Source: Kuschelorhynchus macadamiae (lineage: Eukaryota; Arthropoda; Insecta; Coleoptera; Curculionidae). From it: a stretch of 64,000 nt of DNA. A program made the translations under genes and the position numbers. Below are positions 22,008-34,689 of this stretch, in pieces. The notes under the pieces are model-generated. The model was not told where the DNA came from, made no database searches, and was given only the letters and a program-made list of their open reading frames with translations. Where the stretch lies: the NCBI GenBank assembly GCA_030620095.1, contig JAUTXW010000206.1, positions 248,001 through 312,000 on the forward strand. The letters run 5' to 3'. Position 1 is the stretch's first letter. Each line of letters opens with the position of its first letter.

Positions 22008-23460
22008 TTTCACTTCCCTCGCAAAAGGCAAGTATTGTAAGCGTGAAAAAAAAACACTCTCCGAGATTTCTTCAGATCTTAATGTTTAAGGTCCTTAGCC
22101 GAAAAACATGTTTTCTCAATTCCGCCGGTCTGACTGTCTATCTGTTCGTGGCATAGCTAAAAAACCACTTACCCCATTGAAAAAAATATTATTAAAAAAC
22201 CACACATCCAATTTATCTTCAATTTTACACAAACGTCAAATATTATGTTGGAAACAACTGGTAATATTTTGGCACCAATCCAAGATGGGGGGAACAAAAA
22301 TTCAGCTTGAAAAATTGCCTAATTGATTGATTTCAAATTGGGTGCCATAACTATTTGTGGTATAGTAAATTAGTGGTATTAATTCAAGATGGTCGAACAA
22401 AATGGCGGTCAAATAAAATGTTTTTAATCGTGAAAAAAACACCCTCTCAGGTTTTATATATCTTTACGTTTTAGCGTCACTAGATGCCAAAAGATATGTT
22501 TTATCTATTTCGTCGTCCGTGTGTCGGTCCGCCTGTTGGTTTGGCTGTCTATCTCTCTGCCAGTTCGCGGCCTAGCTTAAAAACTGCCTATACGATTGAG
22601 TTTAAATTTTGATAAAAAATTAAGGGTCATATGGGGATGATCTGGTAATATTTTAGTAAAAATCCAATATAACGAAACAAAATAGCAGCCTAGTGAGCCG
22701 ATAAAAAAGATTATTATTAAAAAATTACTTATCCAGTTTTGCACAAACATCAAGTATTATGTTGGAATAAGAATTCAGCCTAAAAAACTACTTGGTGGAT
22801 TGATTTAAAATTGTGCGCCATGACTAATTATACTATAGGACTCAACTAGTAAAAATGTGTTACTGTTTCAAGATTGCGGAACAAAAATTGTGGTTAAATT
22901 AAATGTTTGTGATCGTGAAAAATCACCCTCTCAGGTTTTACATATCTTCATGTTTTAGAGGCTCTATATGCCTATATATGTTATATCAATTCCGTCGGTC
23001 CGTTAGTGGGTCGGTCCGCCTGTCTATTAGTTCGCAGCGTATAATATCTAAAATTTACTTACCAGATTGACTTCAAATTTTAGTCAAAAATTAAATGTCA
23101 TGTGGATAATCCGGTAATATTTTGGAAAAAATCCAATATGAAGGACCAATATTAAAAAAATTATTAGTAAAAAACTAATTTATCCAATTTACCTCAAAAT
23201 TTGTAGAAAAATTAAGTGTTACAATGGAACTAACTGGTAACAATTTGATATGAATCCAAAATAGCAAAACAAAATAGCGGCCTAATATTTTTTTTAAAAA
23301 ATCGACCTAAAAAAAATCTTGTTCAATTGACTTTAAATTTTACAGAAAAATTAAATGGTAAATGGGATAAACTGGCACGAATTGAACATGTCGTAACAAA
23401 ATGGCGGTATGTGTCAATGTAAAAACTATTTATTGGATTTTAAATTATGCCCAAAAGTCA
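22008..23460 (+). repeat. Family A modular repeat, forward copy
   Basis: It starts with cacttccctcgcaaaaggca, the family hairpin with a mismatch. The leader block (gtgaaaaa...caccctctcagg, then a ccgtcggtc/tctgtc run and ttcgcggc-agctaaaaa) occurs three times within this copy, near 22040, 22430 and 22915. Each is followed by the ~120-bp modules. It is therefore a higher-order tandem repeat, and longer than the other copies. Confidence 0.75.
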
Positions 23461-24875
23461 AGTGTAGCTGGTTATTTAAAAAAAGTTCAATACTGCTTTT
23501 CATAAAAACAGCAAAATATGAATGTTTTTTAAATTGTACTAGAACTTTAAAAAAAATTAAATTTTGTTGTTTTAGATGTCATCGGATATAAAAGAAAAAT
23601 GACCAGAATCGAATACAGATACACTCTATATAAATTTATTTTTGCGCATCGAGGACAATCTAAGCAACTTGCTTATTTAACATATATTAAGTTTATTTTT
23701 TCAGAATGGTCAATTGTCTAAATTCGTATAAAGTTCGCAATTGTTATATAAATCATATTATATCTCATTTTTCTTGGTTAAAGGAAAGTTTCATGACGCA
23801 AATAGTTGTGTTAAAAGGAAGATATCTAGTTTTTAGAAAAATTGCTCATAACTTGCCCAATAATAAGACTAAAACTTTTCGTTTCTTATTAATATTGAAA
23901 AACATTACATTTTCAATATTATATTTTATATAATATACTATTACCAATCGTATATGAATATATATAAATCATGTTATCAGTGTGGCATTTGTTAGGAGAA
24001 AAGTTTATCCTCACGTGACACTTAATTCTTTAACAAAATTTGATGCCAATAGGGTGTGTAGGTTTTGAGTTTTGCCGCGAAGAGACAGACCAGCGAAAAT
24101 AGGAAAACTTGATTTTCGGTAATACAAAGATCTGCAAGAAAACAATAAATTTAAGTTCAAGTAGACATAGAAGTAAAGAAAATATTTTTTATTATGCACC
24201 GATCTGGTTCACATGCGAAGCTGCCAACGCATAAATCGATAAAAAATAATTTTAAATTGTTACATATTCATGTACGTTCAAAAAAGTTAAGAGCCTAAAT
24301 TTAAGTTTGCGCGTATTGTTCCAATATGTACAGGAATCATACATAATAAAATATTCAGTAAGCAAGGACGAATCTCAGGAGTAAGAGAGAGCGAAACTAG
24401 AGATAAGGTCAACAGGAACGAAATACGAATGTAAATAAATTAGTGTCAGATGGGACCATCGAAAAATCTTAAAGTAGTTAAATATAAAACAAAGTTAACA
24501 CACACACACACACAGCTAACAATCCCATGTTCAATCCAAGGGCAACCCCCTTCAAAACGACCTTGACTGTTACTTCATATATAATTTCCGAACCTACACC
24601 AATTTATATCAAAGCGCTAAAATCGACCATGAAACTGGAGGCAATGCCTAAAAAGAACTATTTTTTTAAATTAATAATTTAAACGTATAAACAGTAATTA
24701 ATGTTCATGAAGGCAGGCAAGAAAAGAAACAATAATAAAATATGTTTTTATATCTATATTAATTAACCTAACAACAAATTAGAGCAATTCTATTTAAATG
24801 TATAATAGTCCCTGTTCTTACAGTATCGGTAGAAAAATATGCAGCTAAATAGCCCGGCTGATTTAAATATTTAGG
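23461..24875. other. AT-rich stretch, no gene seen
   Basis: It contains a short (AC)n run near 24499-24514. No coding homology was recognised. Confidence 0.3.
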
Positions 24876-24879
24876 ATAC

Positions 24880-26190
24880 CTTAATTATTTAAATAAGAAG
24901 AAATTTGGTTTCGAAACGAAATTGTATAAAGAAATTTGATATAATAATTTTGGACTTTCTGTACCATCTTTTAAAACGGGATTTAAAGCACCACCACATA
25001 CAACACCTCCATAGTCAAACAAGGAAAGTTTTGCATAAACAATTATTTTGTTTTGATGGTAGTGCATCTTTTAATTTATACAGGTTTTTAAGACAGAAAA
25101 ATGCTGCTTTTAGTTTTTTTATTTGTGACTCAAAAGATAATGAGCTGTCAAAGATTATCTCAACATTTTTGCATTGGTCGACAATAGGAATTTCATATTA
25201 GGAATTATTTAAGTAGCTTCTGAAAAATTCTACAGCGTTATTAGATAACCCAAAATAATGCAATTTTGATAAAAGCCTATTGTGGGTCAGTGTATCAATA
25301 GCTTTACTTAAATCCAAGAGGGTCATGCATGTGCTTCTTTTTCGTTCTTCATTTGTAGGAACTCCATTAAGTATACTTACTAAAATTGTACACATAATAA
25401 ATCCTTGGCTAAAACCTCACTGGCATTCAGAGATGCTATTCTGGGTTTCTAAAAATGAAGTGAGATATGCCTTTAAACTATTTTGGACACTGATGAAAAT
25501 TTGCTGATAGGTCTAAGGTCTAAGGTTCCGCTACTTTCGCAATTGGTTTAATTAGATATTTGTTCCGCACTAAATGATAAGTTTTTCCAAGAATACATGT
25601 GATAATAATATTTATTAGTGAATCCTTGCAAACATTTAAACATGTATTTCCCTGATGAGCAATTTATCCACCCCAACTGCATTAGAAGCTATTATAGATG
25701 TAATTTTTTTGAAGCATGTTTTCGTCTACGAGCTGAAATTCTAAAATTTCGTTGATCGGCCTATTGTTTTGGAAAAATTCGATTAGATCTGTAAAGGCAC
25801 TGTCTGGTAAGTTACTAGTATATTGGAAAAGTCGTGTATATCTGATGAATTAGCTAAATTTTTCAATATTTCATTTCCATTTCTACTTTGATTTTAATTA
25901 AGTTTATCTGTGGATCAAAAATCTCAAAATTTTTTTAACGCAAGTTGATTAAAATAAATTACCTTCTTTCTTATAATTGCATGTTTTGTGTAGTTTCTAA
26001 GCTGCTTGTAGTATTGTAGGTTCCCTGTTTTATTTTATTAGTTTTTCATGGGGTAGGGCTTCTCGTTCATTTTTCTAGTCAGTAATGGTGCATGCTTATC
26101 AATATGATTTAGAATATTTTGAATAAAAGTATTAACTTTTTCATCAATATTCCGGGTGTAATAATATTCATCCCATCGAATAACTCAACC
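24880..26190 (-). pseudogene. LINE reverse transcriptase remnant (CR1/Jockey-like)
   Basis: Reading leftwards from 26190, the translation shows NIDEKVNTFIQNILNHIDKH and KHAPLLTRKMNEKPYP (endonuclease-RT linker). QYYKQLRNYTKHAIIRKK and ASNAVGVDKL follow. The best preserved block is TLLDLSKAIDTLTHNRLLSK then LHYFGLSNNAVEFFRSYLNN (25198-25360), which is RT motif A (LDLSKAFDTVNH). The text then jumps to DSSLSFESQI and SLFDYGGVVCGGALNPVLKD near 25000, the C-terminal part. The FADD block is missing, so there is an internal deletion in addition to many frameshifts. Confidence 0.8.
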
Positions 26191-26199
26191 CTCGAGATT

Positions 26200-26990
26200 A
26201 AAAATATGTTAATATATTTGTAATCCCTCGAAATTATATATTACAATGTATTACTTATTGATGATTCTCCAAAATTTAATATAAAAAATAATACTCCAAA
26301 AGATTCTGAAATAGATAATGAAATTAAATAAACAATTACTATTTAGGAAAATCCTAGTTGGCTCAGAAAAATTTTTTGGTAAAAAATATATCTAATCCTA
26401 TAGTCAAAATTTTAAAAAAATTATTAAAAAAATATCCTCTAAATTATCCAGAAAGAGTGCAACACGACATCGATATAAATTAAGAAATACAAATCTTTTG
26501 TTTTTTTTTACTTGTAAGAAGTTCCGATAATTTCCAAATCATCGTATGTAGAATTCAAATTGAATATTGCGGTTTTTAATTTTTTTTAATATATAGTGCT
26601 ACTCCACCTCCCCGATACCCTCTCTCTTTTCTTAGAAATCTATAACCTATTATTTTTAAAGAATTACTACCAGTATTTTAGTAAAATAACAAACACGATT
26701 TTCCAGATAGGATAGGCAGGTATATTTAAGTCTAATCTAATCAATATATAAGTTTTATTAGTTTTTTAGATCTACTTTTGTATATTAACTTTGTTCTTAT
26801 ATTAAAAAATAAATACAAAACAGAACTCATTCACATCACTTACACTTTTTGAAGTCCAAGGCTTGTCAAACACATCCCAACTGCTAGTTTTCATTTTTTA
26901 GCTGTTACTAAGTGAAGCAGGATATTGTTTAAAGTTTAAATAATGTAGAACATAAATTAATTTTATCACGTACCGTTAGATGGTCATTTT
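26200..26990 (-). pseudogene. LINE endonuclease segment, copy 1
   Basis: This is the downstream copy (in element orientation) of a duplicated 5' part. It contains the degraded endonuclease block around 26580-26640 (revcomp encodes an RG.GGEVA.Y-like motif). It also contains the remains of the SHD-type C-terminal block near 26270. It runs directly into the RT part at 26190. Confidence 0.7.
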
Positions 26991-26994
26991 ATTG

Positions 26995-27985
26995 TCATCC
27001 CTATAAATTATTTGTTTAAATGTATTATTTATTGATAATGCTTCAAAAATGGAATATACAAGATTATGATCCGTCAAAGATTCTGAAACTGATAATGAAC
27101 CATATTTAAGTGACAATTGGTTTTTACTTGCTATAATTACTTCAATAAGACTTGAAGAATTACTATTTAGGTGAATTAGACTTGAAGAATTACTATTTAC
27201 GTGAATCCTAGTTGGCTGAGACAGATTAAATGTATCTAAAATAGTCTTTAATCGATTTGAATATGTACTATGGGATAAGAAGTCTATATTAATATCTCTT
27301 GCTACTTATAGTCAAAATTATAAACAATATTGAAAAAATATTCTCTAAATTATCCAGAAAGAGTGCAATACTGCTAGATGGAGGTCGATAAATATTAAGA
27401 AGTAAAAATTATTTATTTTTTTGCTTGTAAGATGTACTGATAATTTCCAAATCGTCGTATGTGGAATTTAAATTAAATATTGAGGTTTTTATTTATATAT
27501 AGTGCTACTTCACCTCCCCGATCCCCTCTGTCCTTTCTTAGAAATCTGAAACCTGTTATTGTCAAAAAACTACTATCAGTATTTTAATTGTGTGGCTTTT
27601 TTTGTGACTACAATAGTTACTTCTTACCAGAGAATTAAAAACCAAATTTGTCCGTTTTCATTTATATTTTGTTGTCCTCCGTAATTCTTACTAAAATAAC
27701 AAACAGGATAATGTACACAGGTATAGCTAAGTCTAGTCAATATATGTGCCACACATTTTATCAGTCTTTTAGATTTACTTCCGTATCGTGTGTTTATATT
27801 AAAAACTAAATATAAAAAAGAACTCATTTACATCACTTACCCCTTGAAGTCCAGGGCTTGTCAGACATCAAAACTACTAATTTTTTTTTTGCTTTTACTA
27901 TGTGAAGCAGGATATTGTTCAAAGTTTAAATAATGAGGAAATTAAATTAATTTTGTCACGTACAGAAGGCCACATTTTATTGTAA
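26995..27985 (-). pseudogene. LINE endonuclease segment, copy 2 (tandem duplicate)
   Basis: This is a second version of the same region, offset by about 1 kb (for example the block ccagggcttgtcagac near 27850 against ccaaggcttgtcaaac near 26860). GFRFLRKDRGDRGGEVALYI near 27500-27560 is the APE endonuclease core. VSESLTDHNLVY near 27050-27090 is its catalytic SDH-type end. It diverges from copy 1 by substitutions and small indels, so the duplication is old. Confidence 0.75.
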
Positions 27986-28189
27986 TTTTAAAATAAAATA
28001 AACTGTAAAAGTTATTGAAATAATAATACTAATTCTTCTCTATTTGTTTAAATACATTAACTTTCGTTAATTTATTATTAAGTCGAGTTATGATATAATA
28101 GTCTGAAATAGGCCTTTATGTCGGAAGGCAGGGATAGAAACATTTATCTGAAGATTTTACCAATGCCTCGAAATTATGTGACTTGTGTT

Positions 28190-28545
28190 GTTTTACTTCC
28201 CTCGTAGGAATGATGTAATGTAATCGTGAAAAAATCACCCTTTCAGGTTTTTACAGATGTTTAAGGGTCCCTAAATGCCCAAAAACATGTTTTCTCACTC
28301 CCATCGGTCTGTCGTCTGTCTATTCTCAGCAGGCTAAGAACTACTTATTCGATTGACATCAAATTTTGGTCAACAATTAAGGGTCATGCAGAGATGGTAT
28401 CGTAATATTTTGGTAAAAAACTAATATGGTGGAACAAAATAGCGGCCTAATAAATTAAAAAAAAACATTGTTAAAAAGCTACTTACTCGATTGACATTTG
28501 CACAACATTCAAGTGTAATATAAAATTAGCACTGATTATTTTTGT
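28190..28545 (+). repeat. Family A modular repeat, short forward copy
   Basis: It begins ttacttccctcgtagg, losing the second half of the hairpin. It continues through aatcaccctttcaggttttt, the tctgtcgtctgtc block and one full module with a ggcggcc-like end. Confidence 0.65.
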
Positions 28546-30250
28546 GATAGATAGAGTTTTGTTTAAAACTGAGTAAGAAAGCGAAAAGATTGTAAACCAC
28601 TAAATATATTTTAGACGCCAAACAAGCTTTCTAGAATTATATAAGACAAACGGCATAAAATCATTTTAATATATTAAAGATATCCTTTGTAAATCCCTAT
28701 CTCTTATTATAGGTCTTACCACCTAAATAGAATAATTTTTTGCTTGGCACACATTTAGCACTTACCTTATCGGCAGGTAGAAAAATCATACAATTCTATG
28801 ATTGTGTCCAAAAATGGGGATAAATGAGATTTTTTAAGGTTAAAATAATAAATATGCTATTTTGTTTTCTTCAAATTATTCATATAATTGTTTGACAGCA
28901 GTTTTTAAATACAATTTTATTTAAAAAACCACTTAAAGTTTATTGGCGAAACGTCTGAAATTCCTCTAATATATCTTCATCTAGCTTCATATTGCCCGAA
29001 GGCGTTTGCGTTTCCTTTTTCTGTTTTTATATAATAAAAATTGACCCAGTTCGATAAAATATGAGTTTTAGAAATAAAGGTCTGTTGTTTTAACTTAACA
29101 ATGTTTTCATCGAAAGGGGATATTTTGTTTGTCTAATATGAATTGATCTAACAAGTAGTAAAAATATAAAATTGTTTTCTTCTATATTTATTTACCAGTG
29201 GTATGTTATCCGTTAAAATTAAGGTGTTTAAACAGTCACATAAATAGGGAAAATTGTAAACATTGTGTTAAAAATATAATCTCTCAAAGAAAAGTTATGT
29301 ATGTCAAGTTAAAAATGATTAAAGTAAGTATGTGTTCTAGGTGTTTTTTATGTGAAAAAAAAGGTACTCTAGCTAGAAAGTCATGGCATAGTAAACTGTT
29401 TATTGTAAATGGGGTGTATCATTTTATATTATATAATACCTTAATGTTTAATAGTATGATAAGTGAGGAATAATATCGGTAGCAATTTATTGTTAATAAG
29501 TATGTATGATGTATTATGTTTTTTACCGTTTCCTCACTTTTGTCCATTTGGATCCCAATGTTTTTTGAAGACATAGTAATTTGCGCGCTTGTGAATAGTT
29601 AATGGTCATTTGTTATAAGTCATTTTAATTTACTTTAGCGCTCTATGCTATTTTCTAGAAAACTCATTTGTCAGATTTCATCCATCAGCGTTAATTATTT
29701 AGTTTAGATTAATTTAGCTTCATTTCTCTATTTGCTAAATAACCACGTCTAACCTAATTTGGCAAAAAAAAGCTTTACAACTCGTACTACATCACAATTA
29801 TAGTATTTGTGAAAAATTATTTTATTAATATATTTACTAAATATTATTATAGTTTTTACTTTTGTTTAAAAAATTGTTTAACATACAAAAGCATAACCTA
29901 AATTTTTCGAAACTTCCATCCATATTCCGACGAACTAAGTAGATATACTTTGTATTAAAAACTAAATTATTCTGGGTAAAAGTTTGACCTAAATATAAAT
30001 ATCACTTTTTAAAGCAGTATTCTACAAGAAAGCTATAGGTTTCGCTTTTAAGCTAGTGAAAATTGGAACATTTTAGGATATATTTCTCTTAGTTTAATTT
30101 TTTGGACTAGAAAGGCTATTTGACTGTTCGATTCATATAAAAGAGCAGCAGAAAGACCTATATTAGCTTAAGTTTTTATTTTGTTTTTTTCCTTTTCGTT
30201 TATCTGTAAGAATAGTTAGAAACACAAATTGATGCTTGTTTACCTAACTA
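28546..30250. other. AT-rich stretch, no gene seen
   Basis: A plus-strand open frame at 29198-29473 has several Cys residues (HCVKNI, CSRCFLC) but no recognisable fold and heavy A/T bias. I treat it as chance. A gcgaaacgtct block near 28945 resembles other retroelement terminal blocks. Confidence 0.3.
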
Positions 30251-30254
30251 ATTT

Positions 30255-31545
30255 AGTTCAGTACATAGTCATTTAGTTACACATATATACTATCTTTTCA
30301 GATATTTTTATTAGGCGACATTTTAATGCATCATATGAGATTTTTACCATATTTTACCAGTTTCTACCTATGCCAAACTTGAATTTTAGATATAATTTAA
30401 GACAGATTTAATAAGAAGTTTACACTGACACACACCGCTATTTTGTTACCTAATATTGAATTCGAAACAGTTTATCCCTATATCACATTTCATTTTTCTG
30501 CAAAATTTAAAGTCAGTTGAATAAGGTTTTTTTACGCTGATTTTTTAAAAATGATTTGGCCTCCATTTTTTTTCGCTATCTTGAATTCGTACCACAACTT
30601 TATTAATTCATCTCTGTATCACACTTAATGCTTTCACAAAATTTGAAATTAATCTAGTAAGTATTTTTTTCAAGTCTATTTTTTAACTTTTTTATTAGGC
30701 TGCCATTTTGTTTTTTCATCTTATATTCATACCAAAATGTTACTAATTCATTTCTATGTAACACTTGATTTTTGTGCAAAATTTGAGGAAATTGAATAAT
30801 TAATATTTTTAATAAATATTTAACGTTTCACTAGGCCGCCATCTTTTCCGGCATATTGGATATTTACCAGAATATTACAAAGTCAACCCCATATGACCCT
30901 TAATTTTTGACCAAAAAATGAGTTATTTTTAAGCCACGCAGCGAAATGACAGACAGAGTGACGGACCGACGGAATTGTTAAATATATTTTTTAGCGTTTG
31001 GGACGCTAGATCTTGAAAATATGTAAGGAGTATGAGAGGATGTTTTTTTTCACGATTACAAAATATTTTATTTGATCGCCATTTTCTTTCACCATCTTGA
31101 ATTAGTACCACAGTTTTACTAGTTGATCTCTATATTACAATGAGCTATAGCACGAATTTAAAATCAGTCCATTAAGTAGATTTTTCAGGCTGAATTTTTA
31201 AATATTTTATTAACTGCGATTTTGTCCTTCCATCTTGGATTCGTACCATAAGTATAATACTTGATTTTTGTGCAAAATTTGAGATAAATTGGATGAGTAG
31301 TTTTTTAGTATTAATTGTTTTAACATTTCACTAGGGCGCTTTTTTATTTTTCCATATTTGATTTTCACCAACATATTACCAGGTCATCCCCATTTGACCC
31401 TCAACTTTTGATCAAAATTTATGTCAATCGGGTAAGCAGTTTTTTAGCTATGCCGCAAAAAGACAAACCGACGAAATTGAGAAAACATGTTTTTCGGCAT
31501 CTAATTTTTTACGAATACAATACTTCCCTTTCTCTTGGAAAGTAA
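30255..31545 (-). repeat. Family A modular repeat, reverse copy
   Basis: It ends at about 31540 with the terminal hairpin block (atacttccctttctcttgga). The distal end near 30255 shares catagtcatttagttacaca with the distal end of the first reverse copy near 7612. These two copies therefore define both ends of the family. Confidence 0.7.
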
Positions 31546-32300
31546 TGGGTTTGAAGAACTAGCAATGGAAAAAATTCAAGTATGACAAATAAAATCACAA
31601 ATCTTTCTAATTGTTGCTTAATCTATAGGCGGCAATAGACGTATTTAGATGGTATTTAGATTCAGCGATTATGTTTGTGTGTCCAAAAAGTGGGAAACAG
31701 TCATAATAATCCATTGTTTTACTACATAAGTCGATGTTTTAGATCATTTTCTGGTTGAAAATTACAATCCCAATGTTTCTGCAAATTGATTTAAGTTGCT
31801 GATATCCGACATCTTTATCCCAAACCTTTCAACTAAAGCTGTATTTGTCGATCCAACCAGTTTAGAAAAGGCATTATTAATATACCTAGGGGCCACGAAT
31901 TAATGTTTGCGATCTGTTTTTCTTTGTTTGATAAAATAGTACATCGACTTAAAAATGTAAAATTATGTAGGCAACATTATTTGTCGACTTTTAGCCCATG
32001 TCTTAGTTAGTTTAAGTTAGAGTTATTTTTAGTTAGTTAGTCGACAATGCTGCCCTAAAAACGCTGTAATTTTTAACACATATTTAGAATTTGTTAGTAG
32101 AGTAACTAAAGAAAATGACCTATTTGATATTTTACTAAAAATATGTTATAGTACCTAATTAGTATTTTTATAAAGCGAATCAGGGAGTGCCAGAATTGAA
32201 ACTGAAATCATCATAGGCGTCTATGAAACCATTTCGTCATTCAAAAATACATAAATATCACTTTGTTTCTATTGAAAAATAAAAAAATGACGCCAATTTC
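31546..32300. other. AT-rich stretch, no gene called
   Basis: The minus strand around 31650-31760 gives MDYYDCFPLFGH, faintly reminiscent of the DY.ETFSPV block of Ty1/copia reverse transcriptase. Nothing around it supports that reading well enough to call. Confidence 0.25.
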
Positions 32301-32309
32301 GTTTCAACC

Positions 32310-32705
32310 GGTAAAATTAAATCTGAAATTATTTACTGTTATTTTTGTTTAATTTTGCGACATTTGAAAAATATTGCTAAATAATGAAGATTTTAATAAA
32401 GTATTAACCAAAAATATGTTGCTGTTATTTTTAATTTAAAAATTAATAGATCTTAACATGAAAACAATTCCGCTGATTTGATGAGGACAATTCCGATCCA
32501 ACCTGTTATGTAGTAAAATAAAATCTGAATTTTTGCTTAATTTTAAAACATTTAAAAAATATTTGCTAAAACAATGAAGATTTTAATAAAGTATTAACCA
32601 AAATCATGTTCCTGTTATTTTTAATTTAAAACTTAATAGATCCTAACTTAAAAAAATTCCGACTGATTTGGTTACAAAAATGATCTTAAAAATTATTTTT
32701 TACCA
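32310..32705. repeat. Tandem repeat, two units of ~188 bp
   Basis: Two adjacent similar units share aagattttaataaagtatta and gttatttttaatttaaaa followed by cttaatagat. The offset is about 188 bp, and the unit ends in an aattccg-ctgattt block. Confidence 0.8.
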
Positions 32706-32792
32706 AAAAATAAGTTTTTTTTTGTTTTAAATTATATTTCTTTACTTCGGCTACTAATCAAGTTTAAATCAGGAATTAACGGCCTTGTTCAC

Positions 32793-32990
32793 TAAAGAGG
32801 TTTAAATTTAGACCAGTTTAACTTGAGTGTTCTGGTTTTAAGGTGATATATGTAACTACCAAAAAAATAATATTTTTAAAGATCACAATCGCATGCGAAT
32901 AATATAAGCAGCATATCATTGGCTAACTGAAAGTTTGAATTGTCATGGCAGCGATATCCGTTCTAACTCTTATATCTTTTCATCGAGTAT
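32793..32990. mobile_element. MITE, relative of the 5.5-kb copy
   Basis: It opens ttcactaaagaggtttaaat followed by tagaccag. It closes with tctaactcttatatcttttc, the diverged inverse of its start. The interior aligns loosely with 5474-5686 (gtgacataa-type and tcatggcagcgatatc/ctatggcgattagatc blocks). Confidence 0.55.
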
Positions 32991-33224
32991 GGTGTAAAAA
33001 TCACGTAGATATTTGTGCCTAAGTACAATAAAACAAACACCTAACTTCTGCCATTTTTTATCTGATTTTAAAATCTTAACACATTTAGAAAACTTTAACC
33101 TATATTAAAATATGAAGCGCCACATTCAGTTAAATTGAAGTGAATAAAAATGTTCAATTACGAAATTTCAACTTGACTTTTCCATAAACAGGGAAAAATC
33201 GCCGGCGCGACGCGAAACCAGGCT

Positions 33225-33490
33225 AGCTAGTCCGAGTTAGACAGATGATGCTAAAATATCTTAAAATAATTAGTTTACAGAAATGATGTAAGCGAAACTA
33301 GGTACAGTAGGCTACATTATTGAGGAATTAGATTATGGGGCTAAAGTTAAACCAGATTATACAAATAATATAAATGTGACGTAGTAAATTACGAAATTGG
33401 GATATGCTAAGTAAAGGTGTAGTTAGACAGATAGCGCTAAAGTAGCATAAAATAATTTGTTTACACGAATAACATAACTGACAGGTAATA
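33225..33490. repeat. Diverged tandem duplication (~187-bp offset)
   Basis: gagttagacagatgatgcta with taaaataattagtttacag near 33233 recurs as gtagttagacagatagcgct with taaaataatttgtttacac near 33419. Confidence 0.6.
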
Positions 33491-33927
33491 AAGCCGGGAA
33501 GGTAGCTCCCTGCGACATTATGTCAACTTAACTAAGTTAGCCAGTAATGCGACAAATGACAGACTAAGGTCACCTAAAATGACAAGTGGCAACCTGAATT
33601 AATGTAACGCACGCATATCAAATAGAGGCATAATATCATATCATTAATTTTTTCTTAAAATTTATACTTTGTGGTGTAAAACCTAAAAACAAAAAAAATT
33701 GGAATATATACGATAACCAATGACAATACGATATTATAACGACTTAAAAAGTATAAAACTGGTATTAACATGAAAAATTTTATCAAAAATATCACTGTAT
33801 GGTTACTTAAATTTGGAACTGTAGAGGTTTGATTTGAATTTCACGCATAATATTTCGCTTGAGATATTTCTACGAATGTTAACTTAATAACTGGCATAAA
33901 GCATATTCATGTCACATTGTTGATACT

Positions 33928-33988
33928 TTATTTGACAGGACAGTGCCAATTATCGTCGGCGTAATATATCAAATAAAGTTCGCTTGGT
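33928..33988. repeat. Hairpin with 11-bp perfect stem
   Basis: actttatttga and tcaaataaagt are reverse complements around a loop of about 38 bases. No function is assigned. Confidence 0.6.
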
Positions 33989-34689
33989 TCCGTAATCCAT
34001 GAGACTATGTAATTCGCCACTTTACTGATAACAACTGAACTATAATTAAAAAACTAAACAAAACCTTCTTAATTCGAATACCCACGAATATCGAATTACG
34101 CACGTAAATATATGACGAGCGGCTTAAAGCATCTCTAATGTTCCAGATAGACCGTGGAATTCCGCCAGTGGTGACGTTCATAAATATACGATTACATCGT
34201 TGTCAGTATTTCAATTGAAAGGTTGTTATGTATTGTAAATCATACAGCTTATTATTGTTACAGCAAAATTAATTAATGTGGAGTTAGTTATTTTTTCTGA
34301 CTGATCTCGTTTTGGGTTTTAACAACCGACTAATTTGAGAAATATATTTATGTTTTATTATTGTTTGTAATTTTATAGTCTATATTTAATTTAATAATCT
34401 ACTTTTCAGTTATTACTAGACTTTTACGGACTAAAAGGTTTAAACTAAAATAATATAAAAAATATATATTTTTTATCGTGTATTTAAACGCACTAAAAGT
34501 GACGCAATACTATACTCAATAAGATCGCAAAAGACACTTTGCATATATATTAGGTACAATATTTTTTCTACGGGCGCGTGTATACATCAACAAAACATTA
34601 AAATTACCTCTATTGCAAAAATAAACATATATTTTAACAAAATTATTGAACAAATTTATTGCTTATTTTTCTTAACAATATTTTGGAGA

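Noticed and set aside
29198..29473. Cys-containing 91-codon open frame as a zinc-finger protein
   Set aside because: Cys spacing does not make a complete known finger, and the surroundings show no gene structure.
31640..31870. Ty1/copia reverse transcriptase remnant on minus
   Set aside because: Only a short DYYDCFPLF-like match. Neither the upstream nor the downstream copia blocks can be followed.
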